Positions 1 through 9,131 of a DNA stretch of 64,000 bases are shown one piece after another. The DNA lies in assembly GCA_003439945.1 (NCBI GenBank), contig QVRM01002800.1, positions 1-64,000 on the forward strand, in the 5' to 3' direction. Source of the DNA: Dermanyssus gallinae. Its lineage: Eukaryota > Arthropoda > Arachnida > Mesostigmata > Dermanyssidae. Under the pieces are notes generated by a model. The model had not been told where the DNA came from. It did no database searches and saw only the letters and a list, made by a program, of their open reading frames with translations. The position numbers and the translations under genes were made by a program. Position 1 is the first letter of the stretch. Each line of letters begins with the position of its first letter.

Positions 1-56
1 CTAAGGCGACATCGTTTTCGGATGTCTCAATTATAGCCGACCAGTTAGTTACTGTG

Positions 57-118
57 TTTGTTGTTGTTGTTGTTGTTGTTGTTGGTGTTGTTATTGTTGT
101 TGCTGTAGTTGTTGTTGC
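57..118. repeat. (TTG)n trinucleotide repeat
   Basis: A run of TTG units with a few interruptions (GGT, ATT, GCT). It is one of about ten CAA/TTG-type arrays in the window. Nothing suggests it is translated. Confidence 0.9.
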
Positions 119-270
119 TACGTTACGTTAAACGTTGCTGTTGAAGCGGTTGTTCAGCTCTCCACGCCCATGTGCTAAGCCATATCTTGTCCGCTCCTTC
201 ACCTGTCACCTATTAGATGTTTTAGTATGTGTGTTTCGACTCTAACTGACTCCATGACGCCAATACACAT

Positions 271-273
<3 letters not shown>

Positions 274-322
<49 letters not shown>
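274..322. repeat. (TA)n microsatellite
   Basis: Uninterrupted TA dinucleotide run of about 49 bp. It is the first of more than 20 such tracts. Shorter ones not listed separately lie near 1781-1805, 11160-11178, 11862-11882, 17774-17791, 20856-20877, 22362-22378, 24156-24176, 28767-28790, 39328-39356, 41716-41730, 45429-45457 and 48762-48780. Confidence 0.95.
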
Positions 323-326
<4 letters not shown>

Positions 327-1780
327 ATATATACAAGCTTTAAACACCGCTAAATTAGGGGCAGTTTTTGCTTCTCTCTACTTAACGGCCGTGTAGTTCA
401 ACCGGGTGATGACCAGACTTCTAAACTTCTTCATCTGCACTACTGAAACGTGTAACCTCGTTATCTATGTGGAAGATTTTATTCACATATGCATTACATG
501 GTTTTGTGAGGTTGGCGAAGATTTACGACCATGAAGCCTACACGTCAAATACAACAACATTGTGCATTATTGGTATTATGACTGGGAGAGTGGCATCCCT
601 AATTTTAGTTAGCAAAAGGTCAGTTTGGAAGCATTCGTTAAATAGGTCTGTACAGCAGAGAGCGAAGCCACGAGTGTTTTTAAGGGCGAGCGCTCCGCAC
701 GTTATCTGACGCGACCATGCCCTTAATGGGTAGACATTCGAGACATTCAAACGAGACTTTCAGAACGATCAAATTCCGTTTGGGTCGTCCTTGCTTGCTC
801 TCTCAAAGCTGTAGAGCACGAAAGTTACGATGTGAACGAATCAGCAAAATTTGCTTACAAAGCGAGGCGTGTATGCGCTGCACGTAGGCTACGCATGCGG
901 CTGACTCTATGTTTTCGTTAAGAGCACGCTCTTCTATTGCTTAAGGTATTACCTTCCTTGTAGAGTTTATGTTGGTTAAGCGTATTGTCCCACAGCTTGT
1001 ATCTCAGTCAATAATTGCAATTTCGTCCTAAGCTTTTAGCGAGGTGACAGTAGTGGTCGAACCACGGTCGGTGTCGTGAATCCGGAGCAGGCTAAACGAA
1101 AAACAGCAAAAATCTTAGTGAGGACCTTCAAGGGCCTAACTTTCGGCGTCAGGAGATGCGAGGGAGAGGAACTTAGACGCCTGCTCGAGGAGCCGTCCCG
1201 AGTCTAAACAACGCCGTCTTTGGGAGTATGCACCAGAACGTACGCTGAAGGTCCGAAGCTGGTCCAATCGAGCGTTAAAATGCCAGCAACTATGAGCGGC
1301 GGGGAGTATAACAGCGTGAAAGTCCGGCAAGTTAAAGGTCCGGGCTTTTTCTCATCACTCACGTTCTCTTGCATTGTTTTTGGTGAAAAGGCAACGGGGT
1401 TGAATTATTAAAATATTTTTTAAACCCGGGTACAACTACGGAATTTTGGTTGCTTTAAAATGAAGAAGTAGAAGGTAAGTTACAAATCACAAAAGCAGAT
1501 GTGACGTGTTTTCGAGGCACGGGTATCCAAAAAACAGGCCACCGATATTAAGCACAGAGCTGCGATGGACAGCCAAATTTGTTGGGAATTTTAGCCTTGC
1601 GGCCCATCTGTCTCGAAAATACTAGTAGCAAGCCATGCGGAGTAACAGACGACTTTATTTTGAAGCGAGCGCACCTAGACTTCTGTCTCAAGACTGTGAA
1701 GCATAGGGAAAGGCTCTCGTGCTCCACCGTGCGTTTCAATTCAGGTTTCGAAATGTAGACTACTGACGTGAAAGCCAAGT
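323..1780. other. Unassigned sequence
   Basis: No coding domain, repeat family or RNA gene is recognisable. The open frames on both strands are under about 100 codons, overlap each other and contain no motif I know. Confidence 0.5.
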
Positions 1781-1805
1781 TTATATATATGTGTATATAT
1801 ATATA

Positions 1806-1833
1806 CAGGTAGTTAAATAAGTTCTTAGAATGA
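1806..1833 (+). repeat. mariner-1 terminal inverted repeat, left
   Basis: Begins CAGGTAGTTAAATAAG. It is the inverted match of 3037-3064 with one mismatch, at position 10. Together with the flanking TA it fixes the element boundary. Confidence 0.93.
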
Positions 1834-1871
1834 AAACCGAGAATTTTCCAAATCATGTTTTTAAATTTTTC

Positions 1872-2887
1872 TTATTCGATATACTCCCCGAGAAGCTCAA
1901 TACACTTTTCCCACCGAGATTTCAGAGCTTTCATACCTCTTGAGTAGAATTCCGCGTCTTAACCTCTTCATTGCTGGAAAAACGCATTCCACCGAGACTA
2001 TTCTTCAAATGTCCGAAGAGGAAATAATCAGAGGGGGCCAGGTCTGGAGAATAGGAGGGTTGTTCAATAAGTTCAAACCTCAGTTGGGCCAGTTTTGCCG
2101 ATGCTTGCCGGGACTTGTGTGCAGGAGCATTGCCCTGGTGAAACGGGACAACCTTCTTCTGCAAAGCGGGCCGTTTCACGATGAGTTCTTGCTAACGGCA
2201 GTCCAACAGTCTTGCATAATATTCTCCTGTGATCGTTTTACAGCTCTCAAGGTAGTTGACCAGCATTATTTTACGTTGGTCTTAAAAAACTGTAGCCATC
2301 ACCTTTCCGGTCAATGCCGTTGTCCGCACCCTCTTCGGAGGTCCTTCATCAGGTGCACACCATTGGCAAGATGCTTCTTGGGTCTCGGGAGTGTAGTGAT
2401 GAACCCGGCTTTCATCGACGGTCATGAATCTGCACCAAAAATCCGACAGATTGTTCGACATCTTGGCCAAATTTCGCTGTAAAGCCAAAACAGGCGCGTC
2501 TTTTTGGCCTTGGTTGAGCAAATGCGGCAGCTATTTTGCTCTAAGCTCTTTCATCTTCAAGTTTTCGTGTAGGATAAAATGCACACTGCCTAAACTAATC
2601 CCTAATGCCTCCGCAATTTCCTTAATGTTCATTCGCTTATCTGTGCCAAGAATTTTTCGCACTTTCTCTACGTTTTCCTCATCAGTTGCCGTTTTTTGGC
2701 CTCCTGGACGTAGTTCATCCTCGGTGCTCCCGCGACCTCTTTTTAACACATTAATCCAGTTGGAAACAGTGGCAAAACATGGCACAGAGTCACTGTACGT
2801 CTCGTCTAACTCAATTTTTACTTGGGTCGCATTCCAACCTTTGAAATAAAAATGCTTGATAACCACTCGAAACTCTTTTTTCTCCAT
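1872..2887 (-). pseudogene. mariner transposase pseudogene (DD34D type)
   Basis: The frame starts at ATG 2887 and can be followed to TAA at 1872-1874, about 338 codons, close to the usual mariner length of about 345. The N-terminal part is the HTH_48-type DNA-binding region (GISLGSVHFIL near residue 100). The catalytic domain follows with D158 in TVDESRVHHY and D287 in LAPSDYFLF. Position 252, in FHQGNAPAHK, should be the second Asp but is Gly. The spacing 252-287 is exactly the DD34D pattern. In-frame stops are TAG at residue 119 (2531-2533, where the family has Trp), TAA at 202 (2282-2284, also normally Trp) and TAG at 232 (2192-2194). A frameshift near 1940-1955 separates the C-terminal motif RWEKCIELLGEYIE. 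No other coding disruption is needed to read it through. Confidence 0.93.
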
Positions 2888-3036
2888 TTTTAAAAATCAC
2901 GCCGATACGTTGCACGGGAAAAGCTATCAAACGAAATCGCAACGGCCAATCACCATAATATATTGAGTGCTAGCAGTCGAAAAGTTGCAGTTCCTATTAG
3001 CGGTGAAAGCGTGCCAAAATTCGAATTCTAAAAAGC

Positions 3037-3064
3037 TCATTCTAAGAACTTATTGAACTACCTG
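3037..3064 (-). repeat. mariner-1 terminal inverted repeat, right
   Basis: Inverted partner of 1806-1833. It is followed directly by TATATA. The 5' leader from here to the transposase ATG is 149 nt, typical of mariner elements. Confidence 0.93.
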
Positions 3065-3374
3065 TATATATTCTTATTTGAAGGCATTATCTTTTGTGCA
3101 GAAAATAGTGACACTAAACTCCAAACTGAAACAAAAACGGCAGCAACCAGAGTGTCCATTACACGATAATGGTTCACACAAGCGACGAAGCATTTTCAAT
3201 AGTTCTTTTCCGCGCAAAACTAATTCGATTGACACTTCATTCATCCAAGAGGCTCAGTCATAGCTATAGAGTTTTAAACCCTTTCGACAATCGGTTCAAT
3301 GACAATACGATCAGCAATTCGATGCCTCCGTTTTTTTTTGTAAATAATCATACTTAGAACGAGAGTACGACTAG

Positions 3375-3399
3375 TTTATATTATATTCTATAATATAAA
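3375..3399. repeat. AT-rich perfect palindrome
   Basis: Two 11-nt arms (TTTATATTATA and its complement) separated by TTC. It could extrude as a small cruciform. No gene is next to it, and it may simply reflect AT-rich composition. Confidence 0.6.
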
Positions 3400-3661
3400 G
3401 TGTGTTAATGGTCAAACGCTGGCTATTGCCACTATGACATTTCCCCCGTATTATCTCACCGTGCGCAAACGGCTATCTCGCTATTCGAAGTGCGACCGTC
3501 GTTATGCTTGTTTAACAACAAACAAGTCTCTTTGTCCGCAGTGAAAAGGTGGATGGAACAAGGCTAACAATAACACTAACAATGGCAGTAACAGCATCGC
3601 AGGCGAAATTTAGACATATCTGCATACATCCGCACGCCTATATACGTCTGCGTATATATGG

Positions 3662-3730
3662 GGTCTACAAAAAAGTTTTTTCGGTTTTTAATAATTCTCG
3701 ACGGACAAAACCGAAAAAAAAATGTTGTAG

Positions 3731-3732
<2 letters not shown>
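3662..3732. mobile_element. 71-bp palindromic mariner-end MITE-like hairpin
   Basis: The left arm at 3662-3689 (GGTCTACAAAAAAG then TTTTTTCGGTTTTT) is complementary, with a few mismatches, to the right arm at 3707-3732 (AAAACCG ... TGTTGTAGCC). The loop is 17 nt. The arm style, with a CTAC-A-rich start and CGGTTTT, resembles mariner terminal repeats. The right side runs into a (TA)n tract and the left flank is TATATATG, fitting a TA target. Nothing coding lies between the arms, so this looks like two transposon ends fused after loss of the interior. A non-transposon hairpin cannot be excluded. Confidence 0.55.

Positions 3733-3733
<1 letters not shown>

Positions 3734-3762
<29 letters not shown>
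3734..3762. repeat. (TA)n microsatellite
   Basis: TA run directly abutting the 71-bp hairpin on its right side. Confidence 0.95.
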
Positions 3763-3766
<4 letters not shown>

Positions 3767-4283
3767 CAGTAGGCCAAAAACTTCGCTAATAATGGAAGTC
3801 AAAACCTGACCTTCCTGAGAAAGCAAGAGCAATACATAGCGACGTAGAGAATAAGATTTCCGCTGATCGTTTTCCCATCTCATGTGTATTTCACCGGGAG
3901 AATTTCACAATTTTCCATCTCTCATTTTCTCCGTCTCGATCACACTTTCCTCAATGTTTTCGTTCTAGCGCTGATTTTACTTCTCTCTTATCTTTCTATA
4001 GGTTATTGTTTTCTACGACAACCTACACCACCAAAGCTCAAGTTTGTCATAGTTTAGTTAGAGTTTTTCATCGTTCTTCTTCCATCCAAAGCGACTTATC
4101 TCCGTTTGTCACCCTGTTTTACGATTTCGTCAGTGATTTCTGCTGTCATTCCCCAAACGCGGCTAAAAGCGGTAGCATTTCTCCTTCCCACCCCCACCTA
4201 AAACCACCTCTGCTCCCCCAAAACATGCTCTCTACAACTCAGTTCACGGTCGTTGAAGCGGCCAATTTAGCTTTAGAGCCTTA

Positions 4284-4467
<184 letters not shown>

Positions 4468-6079
4468 ATTATCATCATCATCATTAACAACAACAACTCA
4501 TTAAACAGCCAGGATAGCGATCTTAGTGTCTGTGTTTACCCAAGGTCTGTTGGCTTGCTTGTCCGGCACCCCCATCTATCTGGCTGTGGTGCCGGCTGCG
4601 AGCAGCGGCCGTCAATGCGAGTCTTTGCAGGAGACGGGATCTCGCGCCAAGTGGCCGTGTGAACGTGTGTCTGATTGTCAATGAGCGTGTTTGATGTAGT
4701 ACCTTTGCTCTCTGGTCGCCCTACGAGGATAGACTGCTGCTCAGGAGAATGGTTGGTATCTGCAGTAACAGCAACAACAACAACAACGGTCGCGACGGCG
4801 CTAACGAACGCTGGACGCTCGCTGCCTGTCGTCTGTATTGTGTCGGTATATGTGTTTGTGTGTGCGCGTGTGTGTGTATGTATATGTGTATCATTGTTTT
4901 TCAGTTTATGCACTATGTGCATTGACACGGTTGTCAGCCAATTTGTCTGTACGCCCTCCTGCGGCCCTTAACTTTGCCCATTATCTTCACCCTACTGCCG
5001 CTGCTGGCTTGAGGAAACTGTATATTTTTATATAATGTATATATATATATAACAGGCTCCTTCATCGTTTGACGCTTGTTTGCCCGCCGGTTTTCTGGTC
5101 GTCTCTCATTTAAATTTTTTACGCACAGTATCGACGGCTAAAACATAAACGGTAGTTGCCAGAGAAACGTGTTGCCTGTCATCGAGTGGTCTCTGCACTG
5201 CGCCTGTTGATACGCCGGTTCACCTCATTACGAAATATTTTCCACCGCGCGCATATATATATACATATATATACTTTAAAACGTGTCTCGGATTTTAAAA
5301 CGACTCCTTCTGCTGTTCTGTAGAGCCGATAAAGCATTATCAGTGTTTGTTAATATAGCACTCGTAGCTATATTTAGGCGCCCAAGACCATGTGTTACCA
5401 GAACGCCAAAAATTATTTTGTACCAAATTGTAAAATAAAATGTTTAACTGCAGAGGTTTCTGAGAGTTGGACTATCGTTTACCTTGCACTTCTGGGATCA
5501 GGCGATCCAGGCGATAAATGACGTCCTTTTTCAACAAGAACTCCGGCGAATTTAAGAAAGATTATCTCAAAAGGTGTACATCTGTATTTCATAAATAGAA
5601 AATATATTGCCCAACGCGAGTAACCGTGCGTCGTCCTTGCCTAAAAACATTTGGGGACCGAGGCATTATTAAGACGGTCTATTTTCCAAGTCAGTTTCAA
5701 ACGCAAATTTAGCGCAAAGTATATGTATATTTAGAAATACATATAAGTATTTAAAATTTGCTTATTAGTTGCTATTTTAAATAATAGTTCTTGTGATGCT
5801 AACAATGAGCCGTTCTGAACATTTTCCTGAAGTCATTTGTTTATAAGTTTTGTCATTATTGACTACAATTAAACTTTTGTGCATCCGTTTGCGTTCCAGG
5901 TCTGTAGCACTTCAAGGTAGTGCAACTCAGATCTCAAGCAAAAATACAGCGTGATCCACGCATAATTCTTTCGTACCAATTTTAGTTTCAAAACAGACGT
6001 ACATTTTTGACACTTCAGTTTCTTTATCACTTTATTACTCTAAGGGGTCGCGGCTGCGCTCTCAGAAGCATTGCATCTA
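4468..6079. other. Unassigned sequence with short GT/TA tracts
   Basis: It contains a short (GT)n-rich stretch near 4850-4885 and TA-rich patches near 5036-5050 and 5255-5270. No gene or transposon motif was recognised. Confidence 0.45.
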
Positions 6080-6600
6080 GCCTCATATACATTTCACAAA
6101 AGGGTCTCCAACTAATAGCGTCCGTCGTAGCAGACCGTCGTCGCCATGTATCCGGATGACATTGTAGTGTCTTATTGGAACTGCCATACTATTCTTCAAA
6201 TTGTCGGTGACGTCGAAACTTATTTTCGTCGTAAGGGTGATTAAAATCGCGGAAGACAAAGGCCATTAAGTTATGCCGTCGGGGGTGGATTGCTTGCAGC
6301 AGACGTCACACCCTGTTGTGCCCAACCGCTGGAGTTCGTCAACTCCTTCCGGTATCTAGATCTAAGACTGCACTATACGGGAACGTCTTTTACCCAGCAC
6401 ATCGGTGACCGGTGTCGGCGTCTATTCACACAGAGGTTAGAGCCCTCTGAAGACTCTCTCTGAGTGCGGCGGCGCGTTTTTTGAGCCCGTACTAGTGTTG
6501 AGCTATAGCCTTGGCAAACGCTTTTGCTCGCACCAGCATCGCAACTTGATCTTTCATCCGCAAGGAAGTTAACTAGGGATTTAAAATAACCTGCTTGGAC
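6080..6600 (+). pseudogene. LINE-A reverse transcriptase fragment
   Basis: A decayed non-LTR reverse transcriptase piece on the plus strand. The catalytic box reads VVAMYPDDIVV (YADD with Ala changed to Pro) near 6141-6170. After frameshifts come KTKAIKLCRRG and LEFVNSFRYLDLRLHYTGTS. The second and third match KTKAMKFRRGG and LEFVNSFQYLGLRVHYTGTT in the LINE-A copy at 49647-50788. The 3' boundary is uncertain because similarity fades after about 6550. Stops and frame changes show it is not functional. Confidence 0.75.
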
Positions 6601-6869
6601 AGGGAGACCTGTATTAGCAAAGTACAATCGTTAAGTATACAGAGCACCGTAATTAGGCAAAACAGAATACTTTCTGTGTCTTCAGTTTTAGTGACGGTGG
6701 CATCGCAGAGAACATGACGCTTTTTTCGGTACAGCAGCCTGTACCACAGGAGGGGATGCTGGTTGGCGGTGATGATTCGCGGTGACATTAAGGAGAAGCG
6801 GCTGGTGAAGTTTCAGCCACCTTCACAGTTAAGCGCAGCTAGATACACCGTAGTTACCTGCTGAAGGAG

Positions 6870-7045
6870 TCTAATTTCCGGGCTGAACCTCAGTCAGGAT
6901 TTAACATCCAAGGGACTGCTCTTCGTATTGCTTTAAAGACGGACCTCATAAATACAAATGTGCAACGGTGGGGCTCGAACCCGCGCATCTATGTGTCTTC
7001 TCCGGTCGCGAGCCGCAGGCGAATGCACCACGTCACCGGGCTCGA
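6870..7045 (-). mobile_element. tRNA-derived SINE, copy 1
   Basis: On the minus strand the element starts TCGAGCCCGGTGACGTGG. It carries a perfect Pol III B box (GGTTCGAGCCC) and an A-box-like segment, and ends CCCGGAAATTAGA. It is flanked by CTGCTG(A/G)AGGAG at 6858-6869 and 7046-7057, a 12-bp target duplication with one mismatch. The same sequence recurs at 29973-30156 in the opposite orientation, starting at the same base. A mobility partner would be a LINE sharing its 3' end, but I did not find one here. Confidence 0.85.
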
Positions 7046-7289
7046 CTGCTGGAGGAGCCTGCATTCCATCAACGCATCACATTTGTCAATCTTGGCGGCC
7101 CGTATCGAACAAGTCCCGGACAGAGGGGTATGTAAATCTTTGTAGTTATCGTATCTGGCCGAATATGTCCAACTTGCGGCTAGATGACACATGATTACGC
7201 CATATGCCTTATACATAAATACGCTAGAATGACAGTGTCAGTGCGGCAGAAGGTCAGCTCACCAGGCACGTGCCGCCTGAACCTCTCTC

Positions 7290-7610
7290 ATTTAGCTGAG
7301 ATTATACCTCTCTCTCCCAACGCAACTTAGAACCTGACGGATATCCTCATCGGTAAATTCATAGTTGACTCCACTCATTTAGGCCCAATATCTAGCCGAA
7401 TCTTAACATTTGGCCAAGACTGGGATACCTAGGACATTGTTCATCTTTAACGCGCCAGCAGCTTCCTCGGATGTGTTGAACCACAATTGAATGACACTGC
7501 CTCTTGATTCAAGTTGAGACTGTGGAAACAGCCAGAAAAGTTCACTACACAGAGCCATGAGCTTATCGGTGAAAAACTCGTAAGTGGCCGATGTTGTATT
7601 AGTCAAAGTG
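7290..7610 (-). pseudogene. LINE ORF1 (gag-like) remnant
   Basis: The minus-strand frame contains SEEAAGALKMNNVLGIPVLA followed, after two stops, by GVNYEFTDEDIRQVL. This order (a strand-helix segment ending GIPV, then a short linker and G-V...TDEDI) is typical of the RRM-like part of arthropod LINE ORF1 proteins that precedes the zinc knuckles. The knuckles are not visible here. It resembles the element at 16270-17290 in style. Assignment rests on pattern recognition only. Confidence 0.45.
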
Positions 7611-8157
7611 TTCTCCAGTCGGCGATAAATCGTAACTCTATAATAGCCTTTAGTGCGTTTATCTACCCTGCTGCGGATAATCTGAATATGTGCCCTAACC
7701 TGTAAATGCGTTAGACAGTGTTTTTATTTGTCACTACGTTCACCATTCATTTGAATCCTCCGCTGTACAAGCAATGTCTACTTGGTTCGAGGTAATAGTA
7801 AACAAGACAGCAGAGTCCGCGAGTTTTGACTGTTCAATACTTAACATGCGAGCAACACACGTAGAATTTATAATTTCATTGGCTGCCGAAGATGGAACTA
7901 CTTTAGGGTTTGGTAGAACTCGGTAAGAAAACAACTTTCCCAACGGAAGGAGGGGCATGTTTAGGAGTGAAGATGAAATTTATCTTCGGAAGATTCTCCG
8001 TAATCTGAATGACACGCTAGCGCAAGGCGAATAGTCGGATTAAGGAAAGTCAGAAAAAGCCGGTTTGTTGTTACGTCTTAAGTTAAGTTTTCACACGCAG
8101 AACCGTAAAAATTTGACACCAACAAATCGTACCTAAGTAATGGTGTTGCGTTACGTA
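7611..8157. other. Unassigned sequence between LINE remnant and DDE transposon
   Basis: A minus-strand open frame of about 70 codons at 7740-7958 has no recognised motif. It could be more of the LINE ORF1 upstream of 7610. Confidence 0.35.
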
Positions 8158-8265
8158 GTTGCCGAGTAACTAAGCTTTTTCGGCAGCCATATCAGAAGTG
8201 AAAGCATGCATACTTGCTAGCATTTTGACCTGCTTTAGCAAATAAACCACTTGCGCTCTTTCAGA
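8158..8265 (+). repeat. DDE element long terminal inverted repeat, left
   Basis: By hand alignment the inner 90 bp (8176-8265) agree with the reverse complement of 9032-9121 at 78 positions. The outer ten bases are identical. An extra AACTAAGC separates the two blocks here. Confidence 0.75.
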
Positions 8266-8326
8266 AACACACCAGCACTTTTTTGCCAACAGCTTTACTA
8301 TGAGCAGCTTTTGTGCGGGGTTTACT

Positions 8327-8394
8327 TCGAAGTTCGCACGGGCTTTAATTTGAAGTTTGCACGGGCTTTGATTCGGAGTTCGCGCCATTCGAAG
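8327..8394. repeat. Subterminal tandem repeat, about 23 bp x 3
   Basis: Three degenerate units of the form GAAGTTCGCACGGGCTTTAAT follow the left inverted repeat. Subterminal repeats are known transposase-binding sites in several DNA transposon families. That role here is inference. Confidence 0.5.
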
Positions 8395-8499
8395 CGCTAA
8401 AATGGCAACAAAAAAAACGCCAAATCGGGAGCAGACGACCCGCCAGGTGCTATAGAAAACGAAGTGTTGGGTTCTTAAATCATCGTGTCATTTATCTTA

Positions 8500-9010
8500 A
8501 AACTCCAGACTTACAGATCTTTTGCGAGCATTATGCAAATGCCTGCGGATGCCGGAATTACTTCCAATACTGTTCAAAGGATACTGGCCGACAAAGAAAA
8601 GCGTCCATACTGGCATTAGTTTAAACTCTGCGGCCCATTGACTACCAGCGACATACTGAATACTGTCGACAGTTTTTGAAGAAGGTGAACATACTGGATA
8701 GGTTATTTGCGCTTGTTCTGTTTATGGATGAGGCTTCGTTTAGCCAAGATGATGTGTTTAATGCACACAACGCTCATTGGTGGGCCTACGAGAACCCTCA
8801 TATGATCCGCGAGCATCTCGGTGAATGTCTGGGCGGGCATGGTGGGCGACTACCTTAGAGGTCCCCACATACATCCCTCTAGATTAGATGCAGCTCCCTA
8901 TCGCACGTTGTTAAGCACTACATTACCGCAATTGTTGAAAGGCGTCCCGGAAAGCGTTTCGTCTGAGAATGTGGTTTCGACATGACTGTGCGACTTCGAG
9001 CACTTATAAT
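8500..9010 (+). pseudogene. IS630/Tc1-like DDE transposase fragment
   Basis: Broken plus-strand reading with the order LRPIDYQRHTEYCRQFL, ALVLFMDEASFSQDDVFN, HWWAYENPHMIRE, then after a frameshift MVGDYLRGPHIHPSRLDAAPYR, with GVPESVSSENV and WFRHDCATSS. Insect relatives have FTDEA...VFN.HN.H.WA.ENPH...VNVWAG..GD.L.GP..LP.RL...YR...WF.HDGAPAH in the same order. The first Asp (MDEA) and second Asp (RHDC) are present. The region with the third acidic residue is missing. Several stops and frameshifts make it a pseudogene. Confidence 0.72.
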
Positions 9011-9031
9011 AAAACAAAAATCCGGTGCGGC

Positions 9032-9131
9032 TCTGAACGAGCGCGCGTGGTTTATTTGTTAAAGCAGGTCGAACTGCCAGCAAGTATGCATGCCTTCACT
9101 TTCGATATGGCTGTTGAAAAAACTCGGCAAC
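9032..9131 (-). repeat. DDE element long terminal inverted repeat, right
   Basis: Inverted partner of 8158-8265 as described there. It ends ACTCGGCAAC and is followed by TTTTTTCCGCC with no obvious target duplication. Confidence 0.75.

Larger units (their letters stand above)
1806..3064 (-). mobile_element. mariner transposon (mariner-1), nearly full length, inactive
   Basis: This 1,259-bp element is bounded by 28-bp terminal inverted repeats at 1806-1833 and 3037-3064, which agree at 27 of 28 positions. A TA dinucleotide follows on each side (1804-1805 and 3065-3066), as expected for the TA target duplication of mariner elements. The length fits the family (about 1.3 kb). The element sits in a (TA)n tract. 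Its single transposase gene runs on the minus strand and carries three in-frame stops, one frameshift and a lost catalytic residue, so this copy cannot encode a working enzyme. Confidence 0.93.
8158..9131 (+). mobile_element. DDE transposon remnant with ~100-bp terminal inverted repeats
   Basis: About 974 bp bounded by long imperfect inverted repeats (8158-8265 and 9032-9131), both beginning GTTGCCGAGT when read inward. Between them lies a broken transposase of the IS630/Tc1-mariner superfamily on the plus strand. A TA or other target duplication could not be found, so the extreme ends may have decayed. The left end has an 8-nt insertion and a 3-unit subterminal tandem repeat. The element is internally shortened compared with what a full DDE gene of this type would need. 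Confidence 0.7.
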
